Shown here one piece after another: positions 8,040 to 16,090 of a DNA stretch of 35,571 nucleotides. Each line of letters begins with the position of its first letter. The stretch's first letter is position 1. This stretch comes from Novipirellula herctigrandis. Its GTDB lineage: Bacteria; Planctomycetota; Planctomycetia; Pirellulales; Pirellulaceae. The DNA is taken from assembly GCA_007859835.1 (NCBI GenBank), contig SJPJ01000001.1, positions 1,383,011-1,418,581 of the forward strand, in the 5' to 3' direction. The position numbers were made by a program, and so were the translations under genes. The notes beneath the pieces were generated by a model. That model ran no database searches. It was not told where the DNA came from and was given only the letters and a program-made list of their open reading frames with translations.

Positions 8040-8693
8040 ATGACACGTATCGTATTTACCATTCTCTTGTTTGCAATCAGCGGTCGCCCCGCAATGTGCG
8101 ATGGCTGGAGCCGTTTGTTCAATGGCACAGACCTTACGGGCTGGAAAGCCAACAACACCTCGGACTCATTCTCGGTCGTCGACGGATTGCTTCGTGTCCA
8201 AGCGACGGGTCGTACCGCGGCACACCTTTTTTTCACAGGTGACCGAAAGACAGGAATCGAACCGATCAAGAACTTCGAACTCAAGGCAGTGGCCCGCTCG
8301 GAGCCTGAATCAAATGGTGGGATCTTTTTCCATACGGACATGAAGGTCCGTAACGCAAAAAAGCATCTTGCCAATGGTTACGAAGTCCAGCTAAACAGCT
8401 CGAAAACGGAAAATCGCAAAACGGGCAGCCTCTACGCAGTCGTGGATCTAGCGACCTCACCCATCGATGAAACTCAATGGTTCAGCATACGTATCTTAGT
8501 AAACGGAGATCACGTTGCCGTCTTTATAAACGACGAGCAGGTAATTAACTACACCGAACCGCCGAATCCGAAACGTCCACCGAACCGTGCTGGACGGGTA
8601 CTCAAAAAAACGGGTGGTGCAATCGCACTTCAGGCGCACGACCGAAACAGCGTTTGGTATTTCAAGGACATTCAAATGAAACGACTGCCGTAA
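8040..8693 (+). CDS. DUF1080 / 3-keto-disaccharide hydrolase-like protein (217 aa)
   Basis: A signal peptide (IVFTILLFAISGRPAMC) precedes one DUF1080 (PF06439) LamG-like jelly-roll domain. Its hallmarks are W-x-x-LFNGTDLTGWKA near the start, NFELKAVAR, SNGGIFFH, YEVQL near the centre and GAIALQAHD plus VWYFKDIQMKRL at the end. Planctomycetes encode many of these exported proteins, some of which hydrolyse 3-keto-glycosides made during sugar breakdown. The length is typical of a single-domain member. It is a complete gene with its own cassette. Confidence 0.88.
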   Translation: MTRIVFTILLFAISGRPAMCDGWSRLFNGTDLTGWKANNTSDSFSVVDGLLRVQATGRTAAHLFFTGDRKTGIEPIKNFELKAVARSEPESNGGIFFHTDMKVRNAKKHLANGYEVQLNSSKTENRKTGSLYAVVDLATSPIDETQWFSIRILVNGDHVAVFINDEQVINYTEPPNPKRPPNRAGRVLKKTGGAIALQAHDRNSVWYFKDIQMKRLP

Positions 8694-8824
8694 CGCTCAC
8701 CCAATCAAGGCGGCTAGCTACGCGCGGAACCGTCAGGAGCCGACATCGCGTTTGCAGGTTCAAGCTAAACGCGGTGGCCCAGGTAATAAAAAGCATTTCC
8801 CTACATTAAGCATCGATCGTTCAA

Positions 8825-9304
8825 ATGAATGTCGTCCAGCCTACCCGAGTCTCACGCACCTATAATCAACGTCTCGCCGGCCCGCCGGATGCTGTATTTC
8901 CTTTGCTATGCCCTGTACGAGAGGCTGACTGGATCGAGGGCTGGGCCCCACTCCTGGTCATCTCTAATTCGGGCGTCGCTGAGCCCGATTGCGTGTTTGT
9001 CACCTCCGCTAAGCCAACCGATGCTGTTTGGTATATCACTCGCCACGAGCCGCAATCCGGCTTCGTAGAAATGATCAGGATCACGCCCGGCATCACTGCC
9101 TGCAGGCTGACAATTCAAGTCAGTGCTGTCGCGGACGGATCAGTGGCGGCGGTTACGTATTGCCATACGAGCCTCGGACCTGAGGGCGATGCGTTTGTTG
9201 CATCCTTTACCGACGAATACTATTGCAAAATGATGCAAGACTGGGAGTCACGGATCAATCACTATTTGCTTTGCGGTTCAATGTTGCGGTCAAGCGGAGA
9301 ATGA
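8825..9304 (+). CDS. SRPBCC-fold protein (159 aa)
   Basis: The sequence follows the START/Bet v1-like plan. It has an early strand (SRTYNQRLAGPPDAVFPLLC, then READWIEGW), a run of antiparallel strands (DAVWYITRHEPQSGFVEMIR; GSVAAVTYCHTSLG), and a long C-terminal helix (EYYCKMMQDWESRINHYL). Family members bind hydrophobic ligands or act as cyclases. The ligand here is unknown, and no signal peptide is present. The stop TGA falls inside the R'' box of the following attC-like site. Confidence 0.7.
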   Translation: MNVVQPTRVSRTYNQRLAGPPDAVFPLLCPVREADWIEGWAPLLVISNSGVAEPDCVFVTSAKPTDAVWYITRHEPQSGFVEMIRITPGITACRLTIQVSAVADGSVAAVTYCHTSLGPEGDAFVASFTDEYYCKMMQDWESRINHYLLCGSMLRSSGE

Positions 9305-9367
9305 CAAGTCCATGCACCGGCGCGGCCGTTGTCTTTCAAAGAATATCCGCAGTGACGGAGAAAACTC
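9299..9367 (+). repeat. short attC-like site
   Basis: GAATGAC (9299-9305) opens it. TCCATGCACCGGCG (9309-9322) pairs with CCGCAGTGACGGAG (about 9347-9360), leaving an unpaired G. The right R' box is not recognisable. At about 69 nt it is the shortest candidate. Confidence 0.45.
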
Positions 9368-10294
9368 ATGCGAAATCGACTGCGATGTATTGTCATTGTG
9401 GCTTTAACAGTCGCCTTGCCGTGTGGATTCACAACTGCCGATAAAGGAGACACTGCTTCGCGACTCCGTTTTAATACACAGAGTCCAAAGGCAGCGCCCC
9501 TTCCGGTCCGAGAATTGAGTGCTGAAGAACGGGAAGCGGTCCGCGAGTGGTGGCAAATGACCTCGCTAAGCGAAGGCGAGATCCTGAAACGTATTGCGCC
9601 GCCCTTTCCAGCTTGTCGAGCGGCATACCACCAGGCAATGCACCGACGAGACGGCGACGTGCTGGTGCCACAGGTCATGTTCATTCGCTGGAGGCCTGGG
9701 AACACGCGTTCGGGCGGTGGCGATCACGAACGAATGGCGCGGATATCCCTTATCGTTGACAGGCTGCTGGATATCGCGATCGAGCGGGAGGAAATTGAAG
9801 GAGACCCGAAACTATTGAATTCGACAATCGACGGTGATTGGATCGTCCGTGAAGGCTCGCCAACGAATGAGGTCCTGCCACGACTCGAAGAGATCCTGCG
9901 GGATGAGTGCAAACGACCGGTGAGACTGAGGCTTGAACAGGCGGAAAGGGAAGTCATTGTAGTCAGGGGTAAGTACCAGCCGACGCGGACTTCCGGTCGC
10001 CATGAAATCCGCCTCTACGGACGAGTCCACACGGAACGACCAGGAGGTGGTGGGAGCGGATCCTTCGATCGATTCGTTCGAGAGATCGGATCGTTCATCC
10101 ATCGCCGAATCGTGAGTGAAGTAGCGATCCCACACGAAGGTCGTTGCAAGTGGCGGTACAACTCGATCAATGTCGAAGGGTGGGATGATCGAGACCAAGA
10201 CACGGTACTTGCGAACTTGTCAGAGCAGACGGGCCTCGTCTTTGTCAACGAGAAGAGAGTCGTCCCCATCCTCCGCGTTGATCGTGATCAGTAG
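9368..10294 (+). CDS. secreted protein with planctomycete STN/DUF3738-like C-terminus (308 aa)
   Basis: A signal peptide (IVIVALTVALPCGFTTA) is followed by a helical region (SAEEREAVREWWQMTSLSEG) and a C-terminal half. That half runs QAEREVIVVRGKYQ, a Gly-rich GGGGSGSFDRF, and NLSEQTGLVFVNEKR near the end. The last segments resemble C-terminal regions that follow M56-type or regulatory proteins in planctomycetes, where a small alpha/beta fold ends with 'L...TGL.F..E.R.V..L.V'. This is recalled similarity, not a search result. The protein would act outside the cytoplasmic membrane. Confidence 0.6.
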   Translation: MRNRLRCIVIVALTVALPCGFTTADKGDTASRLRFNTQSPKAAPLPVRELSAEEREAVREWWQMTSLSEGEILKRIAPPFPACRAAYHQAMHRRDGDVLVPQVMFIRWRPGNTRSGGGDHERMARISLIVDRLLDIAIEREEIEGDPKLLNSTIDGDWIVREGSPTNEVLPRLEEILRDECKRPVRLRLEQAEREVIVVRGKYQPTRTSGRHEIRLYGRVHTERPGGGGSGSFDRFVREIGSFIHRRIVSEVAIPHEGRCKWRYNSINVEGWDDRDQDTVLANLSEQTGLVFVNEKRVVPILRVDRDQ

Positions 10295-10319
10295 GCTAGA
10301 GAGAAAGAATATCGAAACA

Positions 10320-10419
10320 GGACAACACGGAGTGCGTGCGGCCAGCGTGTGTCAACCGAAGCATACAACGAACCGCTGCATGCGGAGGCGATTGTCGTTC
10401 TGCTATCCATACGTTATTC
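10320..10419 (+). repeat. weak attC-like site
   Basis: GGACAAC (10320-10326) with ACACGGAGTGCG, and GTTATTC (10413-10419) about 90 nt later, fit the end boxes. Inner pairing is weak. Its right end would start the non-coding cassette that carries element B. Confidence 0.35.
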
Positions 10420-10456
10420 ATCAACACTTAGTGACCGTTTGTCTGAACACACTGTT

Positions 10457-10559
10457 TGCTTCGACAACGTCATTTGTTGCTTTCAAGTTAAAGCGTCGCT
10501 AAACTGATGTTTCGATTACGGTGAACCATGTCACCGAAGGGGCCGAAGGCCAGACGGAT
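10457..10559 (+). ncRNA. dispersed promoter-hairpin element, copy B
   Basis: This copy has the same order of blocks as copies A and C. The variable hairpin here is CGGTGA (10519-10524) with TCACCG (10531-10536), a perfect 6-bp stem. It is followed by GGGGCCGAAGGCC (10539-10551). The region 10295-10699 has no accepted gene and lies between two attC-like sites, so it is read as a non-coding cassette upstream of the hydrolase gene. Confidence 0.55.
10477..10505 (+). promoter_or_regulatory. sigma70-type promoter of element B
   Basis: TTGCTT (10477-10482), 17 nt, TAAACT (10500-10505). Spacing is identical to copies A and C, and the direction is toward the hydrolase gene. Confidence 0.5.
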
Positions 10560-10613
10560 GACGCTCGCTCGATGAAATTGGCAGTAGCGGCGATTTTGGC
10601 GTTTCGGATTTCA

Positions 10614-10715
10614 ATTCAACCGCAATCACACCCACACGTTGCACCGGCGTTTCATGGGGCGAGTTTACAAAAGGGTTATCCCGATGCCGCCGCTCGCCAA
10701 TGAGGGACGTTAGGT
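10614..10715 (+). repeat. attC-like site
   Basis: ATTCAAC (10614-10620) fits RYYYAAC exactly, and GTTAGGT (10709-10715) fits the R' box. The arms GGGGCGAG and CTCGCC pair, and GTTGCACCGGCG lies on the left. The centre shares ACAAAAGGGTTA with the site at 1194-1284. Confidence 0.5.
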
Positions 10716-11575
10716 TGCTAGGCATTGTGTTATTCAGATCAAGAGACATCGTGTTACTTAGAAACTTTGCGATTGTGACCTCCAATATTCGTGCCTTTCT
10801 GATTCTCGGGGCCGTGTTTCTCATGCCCTGCTTCGCCCATGGCAATGAGCCGCAGCGCGACGTCAAGTATGACACTAAGCATGAGCGCAACGTGCTCGAT
10901 TTTTGGCCAGCTCTGAAGAGTGACGGGTTAGCACGTGACGGGCCAGCACCGGTATTCGTCTGGTTCCACGGCGGCGGGTTTCGGGGGGGCGACAAGAGTC
11001 AGCTCGAGAAGAATCGATTTTCGACTCTGCAGACCTACCAGAAAGCCGGCTATGCTGTGGTGAGTTGCAACTATCCTTTTCTCGATGAACACATCGACCA
11101 CCTTGAGATCGCGAACCACTGCGCCCGCGCCGTGCAGTTCATCCGGTCAAAGGCACGCCAGTGGAACATCGACCTGGAACGGCTGTGCTGCGGCGGCGTC
11201 TCAGCCGGCGCTCTGATCAGCGAAGTCTTGGCCTACCACGACGACTTCCAAGTTCTGACGGCAAAGGACGCCGTGGACCGCTGTAGTTCACGACCCACAG
11301 TCGTGGTCAGCATCATGCAACCGCGAGGCACCAAGGAGTCGGTCTTGCCATTCATGGACAAAGGCGAGGCTCCGATCTTTATCTACTCAAATGCCGCTAA
11401 CAGTGATCGCATTCACCCTCCCTTGGCAGCGATCTCGATACGTGACAAGGCACGCGAGTTGGGCATCCCCTGCGTTGCGATTGGTGGCGGACGAAATAGC
11501 CTTCCCCCAGACGAGAAGGGCAAGACTTGGCTGAGTCTCCAGTTAGAATTCTGTGAAAAACACCTGTCAAATTAG
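10700..11575 (+). CDS. exported alpha/beta-hydrolase (esterase-like, up to 291 aa)
   Basis: An alpha/beta-hydrolase follows a signal-like segment (FLILGAVFLMPCFAHG). The oxyanion motif HGGG is at 90-93 and the elbow G-V-S-A-G has Ser168. It is a close relative of the EF-hand esterase at 5634 (shared CARAVQFIR and WNID), without EF-hands. The catalytic His is not obvious near the end. The ATG at 10700 lies inside the attC-like site, before its GTT core at 10709. The true start is therefore more likely GTG 10751 or GTG 10775, which would still leave a full signal peptide. Confidence 0.75.
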   Translation: MRDVRLLGIVLFRSRDIVLLRNFAIVTSNIRAFLILGAVFLMPCFAHGNEPQRDVKYDTKHERNVLDFWPALKSDGLARDGPAPVFVWFHGGGFRGGDKSQLEKNRFSTLQTYQKAGYAVVSCNYPFLDEHIDHLEIANHCARAVQFIRSKARQWNIDLERLCCGGVSAGALISEVLAYHDDFQVLTAKDAVDRCSSRPTVVVSIMQPRGTKESVLPFMDKGEAPIFIYSNAANSDRIHPPLAAISIRDKARELGIPCVAIGGGRNSLPPDEKGKTWLSLQLEFCEKHLSN

Positions 11576-11599
11576 AACGTTCTACGTCGATGAAGGAAC

Positions 11600-11697
11600 A
11601 CAAATCAAGCTCGGCCATGCACCGGAGTGTTTAGGAACATATTCCAAAATGGCTTGCTTCAAGCTCGTGCTTGGTGATTTGCCTTTTTATCGCATAC
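11600..11697 (+). repeat. attC-like site, end boxes degenerate
   Basis: The inner arms CGGCCATGCACCGGAG (11612-11627) and GCTTGGTGATTTGCC (11669-11683) pair well with unpaired bases. The outer boxes are not clearly conserved. Confidence 0.45.
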
Positions 11698-11743
11698 TGG
11701 CTTTGACTCTGTCGCTTGTTGCCAAGTCACCCCCTCTTTGCTT

Positions 11744-12012
11744 ATGGAAAACCATTGCAGCCGCCTACTGAAGCAGACCGCAATTCATCGCAAGCAGTAT
11801 CATCGGGGTGCGGGTGCCTTTTGTTTGCCCAAGCTTTGGCGGTTTGCGCAACACTTGCCGCCTATTGGATTGGTGGGCGTGGGCCAGGTTTGCTGATACT
11901 TCTGTTTCTCCCTGCTGGAATTTTATACAGTGCCTGGGCTTCACATCATACGGTTAACCGATTGCGATGCCCGGACGCACATCGAAAGTCAAAACGGGAA
12001 ATGGAGAATTAG
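11744..12012 (+). pseudogene. frameshifted N-P-x-x-P type membrane protein
   Basis: ATG 11744 reads MEN and then runs out of frame. If one base of the following AAAACCA is skipped, the frame becomes MEN-PLQPPTEAD, matching the usual start of N-P-Y-x-P proteins. It then continues through two helices (CLLFAQALAVCATLAAYWIG; GLLILLFLPAGILYSAW) to the stop at 12010-12012. The intact frame has no good start codon of its own except TTG 11716. A one-base insertion or a sequence error is the simplest explanation. Confidence 0.45.
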
Positions 12013-12069
12013 ACTTGCCGAACCAATCAAACTTAGGGATAGGAATCATGTCGATTGCGGATTGCCCAC

Positions 12070-12228
12070 TTGTTATGCGATGCCTTTTCCGTTGCGAGAC
12101 TGCTAAATCCATATCAACGGCAACCTCCAATTTCACCAGAGGTAAGTCAGGGCGATTCCACGAAATGCTTAGTATCCGCCACCGTGCTTTTTGTTGGTCG
12201 ACTATCTTATGAAACGCTTCACGTATAG
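12070..12228 (+). pseudogene. fragment of an N-P-Y-Q protein
   Basis: In one frame the sequence reads LLNPYQRQPPISPEVSQ and then LVSATVLFVG, which is the N-terminal motif plus the start of a membrane helix. It stops at 12226-12228, 20 nt into the next gene. Only a TTG (12070) could start it. It looks like the 5' remnant of an N-P-Y-x-P gene cut by the arrival or fusion of the following gene. Confidence 0.4.
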
Positions 12229-12706
12229 CATTTCAACTCTTCTTCTATTTGCCGCTATGTTTGCGCTCGGTTGGTGGTTTGGCGGTTTTACAACACGGTC
12301 CGCCGAACGCAATGCCATGGAACGAACGCGCACCGAAAAGCAAGTTGACTATGTCCTCGCAACTTCCGTTTGGATCAATAAAATGATCGAAATCGCTCAT
12401 GAGGAACCTGAGGAACGCGACATCCGGTTTCATAATCACCTGATCCTGCAACTCTACGACCTTGCAAGGTTCGAGAAATTCCATACAGGCAATGCGGATG
12501 GTGTCTTTTTGATGCATGCCTCAAATTCGCTTCAACACTTGGGCGTAAAAACTTTCCCCGAACTACAAACGGCTGTGCGCGATGCACGGCTTGTTGAGAC
12601 GGCAAAAGGCCCCTTTCTCGATGAATCGAACGATAGCTACAGCGAGATCCTTGATTTCTTAACGCGTTCCTTGGCCTATGATCCGAATGCACTCATGTTT
12701 CCGTAG
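12209..12706 (+). CDS. one-TM anchored helical protein (165 aa)
   Basis: ATG 12209 starts FTYSISTLLLFAAMFALGWWFG, one N-terminal membrane helix. A mostly helical soluble domain rich in charge follows (RTRTEKQVDYVLATSVWI; HLILQLYDLARFEKFH). Topology suggests the domain is outside the membrane. No family is recognised. The frame stays open and protein-like for 62 codons beyond its TAG stop, so the gene may once have been longer. Confidence 0.6.
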   Translation: MKRFTYSISTLLLFAAMFALGWWFGGFTTRSAERNAMERTRTEKQVDYVLATSVWINKMIEIAHEEPEERDIRFHNHLILQLYDLARFEKFHTGNADGVFLMHASNSLQHLGVKTFPELQTAVRDARLVETAKGPFLDESNDSYSEILDFLTRSLAYDPNALMFP

Positions 12707-12895
12707 GAAGCAGCGCCACGGGTCGCACCGGAGCGGGCCACGACAATTCCCAAACATCTCAACGCTTTGTGGGCCAATCCAGCTAATCCTAACCTTCCGC
12801 CCAATAGTTGGATTTTTGCCCTGTGGTATTTCTGTAAGAGGCCTGTGCTAATCGAGTCCGACGAAAACGAATTGGCTGATACTGTTATCATGTGA
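12707..12895 (+). other. in-frame open extension after the TAG of the preceding gene
   Basis: Directly after the TAG at 12704-12706 the same frame continues for 62 codons to TGA 12893-12895. It is protein-like: LNALWANPANPNLPPNSWIF and VLIESDENELADTVIM. There is no start codon near its left end. The left end also matches an attC inner arm (GGTCGCACCGGAGCGGG, 12720-12736), so it may be a truncated gene joined at a broken site. A premature stop in the upstream gene is the other reading. Confidence 0.3.
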
Positions 12896-13051
12896 TGTTT
12901 GCCCGTCCACGGTGAGTAGGCACAGAACCATGGCATGGCCCAAAATCCGGCTTGCATTTTTTAATGGACCATCGCTCCTCCCTACTCGGGATTGCCAACT
13001 GCTATACGGCGGAAGTTCGAACAGACACATGCTCTCTATATATACCTCGAA

Positions 13052-13523
13052 ATGACACGGTTTCGCATCTCTTTAGCGACGCCGTTGATATTGGTGCCGA
13101 TTCTTGGGGTTTTCATTGCATTGCACCAATCCCGATTAGAAGTAGCACCACTTAAATCAAAAATCGAAACAGTGTTCCCCTGCCCTAACTTTGGACATCG
13201 CAATACCGGTTGAGCGGGCAACAGCAAACGCCGGAATACCTGTTGACAAGTCGATAACTTCATACAATCCAATTGGAGCGACATACATGGCCGCCTTACC
13301 ATACGTCGACCCAAAAGACGGAAATCCTACATCGGGTACAATAAAACTTCGCCACGAGCGTGACGGACGGTATCGTGGGGTCATCCGGAACGAACCTTTT
13401 TTGAAAATGGAACCTGACGAGAACGGCGAGCGTGGTTTAATCATCACTGTCGTTGACGCCTCCCTTGGGTTTGAACCGCGTCCTAATGAACCGGAAATCA
13501 AAGGCGACGAAGGATTACTGTAG
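13052..13523 (+). pseudogene. membrane-anchored protein with a -1 frameshift at CCCC
   Basis: ATG 13052 encodes a membrane helix (FRISLATPLILVPILGVFIA) and continues to KIETVFP. A CCCCTGCCC run at about 13180-13188 follows. Dropping one C joins this frame to the long downstream frame (ALTLDIAIPVERATANAG ... FEPRPNEPEIKGDEGLL, stop 13521-13523), giving a 157-residue protein. Neither half has a convincing start or stop alone. It may be a true frameshift or an error in a homopolymer. The family is not recognised. Confidence 0.55.
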
Positions 13524-13608
13524 AATGCACCGAAGCACACAAAAACGCGGTTCGATTTGGTGTGCTTTCCGATCGTCCCCACTGACCACTGCCGCTAGAC
13601 CTAAAACG

Positions 13609-14529
13609 ATGATTGAGATGCGAATACTTGGACTGCTGCGACCGGCGCAATCGAGAGAACGTCGATGGCATTCGCCGTCAAGCTTGCGGAGCATCCGATT
13701 GCTGCGTCTGCTCATCTTCGCCCTCCTCGCGACCGGCCTCGACGCTTCCGCTGAGGAAGTGCGAATCGTAAGGGACCTTCCCTATCGACTGGCGAATGAA
13801 CCGAACGACTACGCAAAGAGCCGTTGCAAGCTGGATCTTTACCTACCCGCGTCGGGCACAGAATTTCCCTGCGTGGTATGGTTCCACGGCGGCGGGCTGG
13901 AATCCGGCGGCAAAGACAGCGAACGGCAATGGGGCTCGTCGCTAGCCAAAGCTGGTATCGCGATGGCGGCGGTGGACTACCGTCTTAGCCCCAAGGTTCA
14001 GTATCCAGTCTACATCCAAGACGCGGCTGCGGCAGTCGCTTGGGTCCACACACACATCGCCCAATACGGTGGCGAGCCCCGTTCCGTGTTCGTCAGTGGC
14101 CATTCCGCAGGCGGCTATCTCGCCGCCATGGTAGCGATCGACAAACGTTGGCTCACCGCTGCGGGAATCGACACGGACCTGCTGGCGGGAACGCTGCCAG
14201 TAAGCGGCCAAATGATCACACATAGCACGGTGCGCAAAGAGCGTGGCATTCCTCGTTCTACGGAAATCGTGGACGAGGCCGCACCCCTTACCCACGTCCG
14301 ACCCGGCGCCCCGCCGATGTTGCTGATCACCGGCGACCACGACTTAGCGGAACGCAGCGACGAGAACCGCCGTATGCACGAAGCCCTGGCCAAGACCGGC
14401 TGCGACACCTCGCGATTCCGCGAATTCAAGGACCGGGACCACGGTTCCATTAAGGACCGCATGCTAAACCAGGACGATCCGGCGCGGATCGCTTTCGTCG
14501 CCTTCATCATGCAGCACCGGATGCGGTGA
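13609..14529 (+). CDS. exported BD-FAE-like alpha/beta-hydrolase (306 aa)
   Basis: This carboxylesterase-type hydrolase has a basic, long signal region (SIRLLRLLIFALLATGLDAS). HGGG is at 93-96, the elbow G-H-S-A-G carries Ser166, Asp lies in TGDHD (243 or 245) and His278 sits in RDHGS. The triad looks complete. The arrangement fits the BD-FAE/acetyl-esterase group that removes acyl groups from polysaccharides or small esters. ATG 13618 is an alternative start, and the upstream ATG 13453 lies inside the preceding broken gene. Base composition is more GC-rich than most neighbours, hinting at a different source. Confidence 0.82.
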   Translation: MIEMRILGLLRPAQSRERRWHSPSSLRSIRLLRLLIFALLATGLDASAEEVRIVRDLPYRLANEPNDYAKSRCKLDLYLPASGTEFPCVVWFHGGGLESGGKDSERQWGSSLAKAGIAMAAVDYRLSPKVQYPVYIQDAAAAVAWVHTHIAQYGGEPRSVFVSGHSAGGYLAAMVAIDKRWLTAAGIDTDLLAGTLPVSGQMITHSTVRKERGIPRSTEIVDEAAPLTHVRPGAPPMLLITGDHDLAERSDENRRMHEALAKTGCDTSRFREFKDRDHGSIKDRMLNQDDPARIAFVAFIMQHRMR

Positions 14530-14665
14530 GGATTGTCGCGACGATGTCCACCGAAGCAGTCCATTCGCCGAAGCACTTAGCTCGCCCAGTCATCGATTTG
14601 GAGAAGCCCCGAAATTGCCGTCAACCCGAGTGGCGAAACCGCCCGATTCGCAACGGCACATCTCT

Positions 14666-14697
14666 CGTTGCGGACCGCTTACGTTGCGGACCGCTTA
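14666..14697 (+). repeat. 16-bp tandem duplication
   Basis: CGTTGCGGACCGCTTA occurs twice in tandem in the gap 14530-14772. The gap also begins with an attC-like left arm (GATGTCCACCGAAG near 14543), but no convincing right arm was found. Confidence 0.75.
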
Positions 14698-14772
14698 CGA
14701 TAAACGTCATTTAGCAAACACTCCTACGGAGAAAAAATCATCGTATTTCTACGCTCCTGCTACTTCCTCACT

Positions 14773-15318
14773 TTGCTCATCATGGCCAATTCGCTTGTCA
14801 TCAACGCGCCGACGGTGGCAGCCCAAAGCGGTATTGAATTGACCAACTCCGAGAGTATGCAAGGTTACACATCACCAATAGAATCCGCGTCCAACATGGT
14901 CCGCGCTATTGCCACCAAGAACCACAAGATCTTCGTTCGATCTCGGCTCCTCGGTGTATGCGAAGGCAAAAATGATTGGCCCAGCCGCTATGCGGAGTGC
15001 TTACACACAACACAATTCTCAAGCGAAAAGGGAGAGTTAACAGTATTCGACATGACTCGGCGATTGATGCCCGACACCGTACGAGTCGTATCAATGAAAG
15101 AGATGGATGTTCCACATGGCCTACTGGTGAGTTCCTATTACGGCGAGCAATTCATGAACGTCGAAGTGGTGATTGCAGACTATGATGGTCTCGAATACCG
15201 AACTCGCATCGTCGTTGCAAAGATTTCCGATCGATGGTACGCAATTCCTCGACGCGGTCGTTGTGGATTCTACGCGATTGCTGATGCCATTCCATCGGTG
15301 CCGACCAAAGCCGACTAG
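14773..15318 (+). CDS. secreted hypothetical protein (181 aa), start uncertain
   Basis: The mature part (after about VAAQS) is a beta-rich domain with several cysteines and aromatic strands (DRWYAIPRRGRCGFYAIADA). The nearest usual start is TTG 14773 or ATG 14782, which gives a very short signal peptide. The same frame extends upstream through IVFLRSCYFLTLL, a perfect hydrophobic core, to ATC 14737, which lies 5 nt after GGAG (14728-14731). Either ATC is used or an ATG was lost. The family is unknown. Confidence 0.55.
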   Translation: MLIMANSLVINAPTVAAQSGIELTNSESMQGYTSPIESASNMVRAIATKNHKIFVRSRLLGVCEGKNDWPSRYAECLHTTQFSSEKGELTVFDMTRRLMPDTVRVVSMKEMDVPHGLLVSSYYGEQFMNVEVVIADYDGLEYRTRIVVAKISDRWYAIPRRGRCGFYAIADAIPSVPTKAD

Positions 15319-15386
15319 CCAAATATCGATGCCACGCACCGCAGTAACGGTCGCCCGCGTCATTTAAAATCTAATTTCACCCTCTC

Positions 15387-15411
15387 GGGCCGATAACCAT
15401 CGTCGGCCCAG
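15387..15411 (+). terminator. hairpin GGGCCGA / TCGGCCC
   Basis: A perfect 7-bp stem with a 9-nt loop sits in the gap between the secreted protein and the NPYKP gene. It has no T-tract, so termination is only a possibility. Confidence 0.3.
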
Positions 15412-15470
15412 CAACCATCCTCGATATTCGATCCAAGTTTCTGAAATTCGCATTGCCCCAATAAACTGCG

Positions 15471-15929
15471 ATGACAAACCCATACAAACCGACCATTCTG
15501 ACGCCTGAGATTGTTGCGCCTGTTGATGAGCGAACTTCAGCTTGTCGATTCGCTGTTGCTTCGGTCTACGGTCTGCTCAATATCTGCTTGCTACTTGTTG
15601 CCTTTACATCAACGCCTCCTGTTTTCGTATTGATACTATTTTTGTGTGCTGCTGCACCGGCAACCATGTGGGCATATCTCGACTCGGATATTCGTGGATA
15701 CCCGATTCGGCTATGGGAAATTCTCGTCCTTGCCACTGTTTGGCCAATCGGTCTGCTTGTGTATCTAAAACGCACTCGGCCTAAACGTGGCTTTCAACTT
15801 TGGGTGATTCATTTTTTCTCGATCATCGGCGTTTTTGTTGCAATCATCGTACTGGTATCAGCCATTATCCTTGCGTTGTTCATCGCTTCCGTGTTTACCT
15901 TGGGGATTTCATTTCCTGCGCAGGGATAA
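15471..15929 (+). CDS. NPYKP-type membrane protein (152 aa)
   Basis: MTNPYKPTILTPE opens the protein, followed by about four helices in two close pairs (VYGLLNICLLLVAFT; PVFVLILFLCAAAPATM; ILVLATVWPIGLLVYL; a C-terminal run SIIGVFVAIIVLVSAIILAL). A cytosolic basic loop KRTRPKRG lies between the last two. It belongs to the N-P-Y-x-P group by its first residues only. Its stop TAA lies inside the R'' box of the following attC-like site. Confidence 0.7.
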   Translation: MTNPYKPTILTPEIVAPVDERTSACRFAVASVYGLLNICLLLVAFTSTPPVFVLILFLCAAAPATMWAYLDSDIRGYPIRLWEILVLATVWPIGLLVYLKRTRPKRGFQLWVIHFFSIIGVFVAIIVLVSAIILALFIASVFTLGISFPAQG

Positions 15930-16033
15930 TCAACGTCACGGACCACCATCGGTTGAACCGGAGAAATGGACTTGCGAGCCTTATGACGACGCGCAACCAA
16001 CATTCCGGTCACCTTGACGCCGTGCCGTTATCA
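15924..16033 (+). repeat. attC-like site
   Basis: GATAATCAACGTCACGG on the left and CCGTGCCGTTATC on the right share pairing blocks (GATAA, CACGG). The inner arms TTGAACCGGA and TCCGGTCAC pair with unpaired bases. R' is GTTATCA (16027-16033). At 110 nt it is among the longest. Confidence 0.55.
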
Positions 16034-16090
16034 CACTCGTGGCGATTGGTACAATACGAACGGTGCGCTGTCGATAATCCCTTGGCGACC

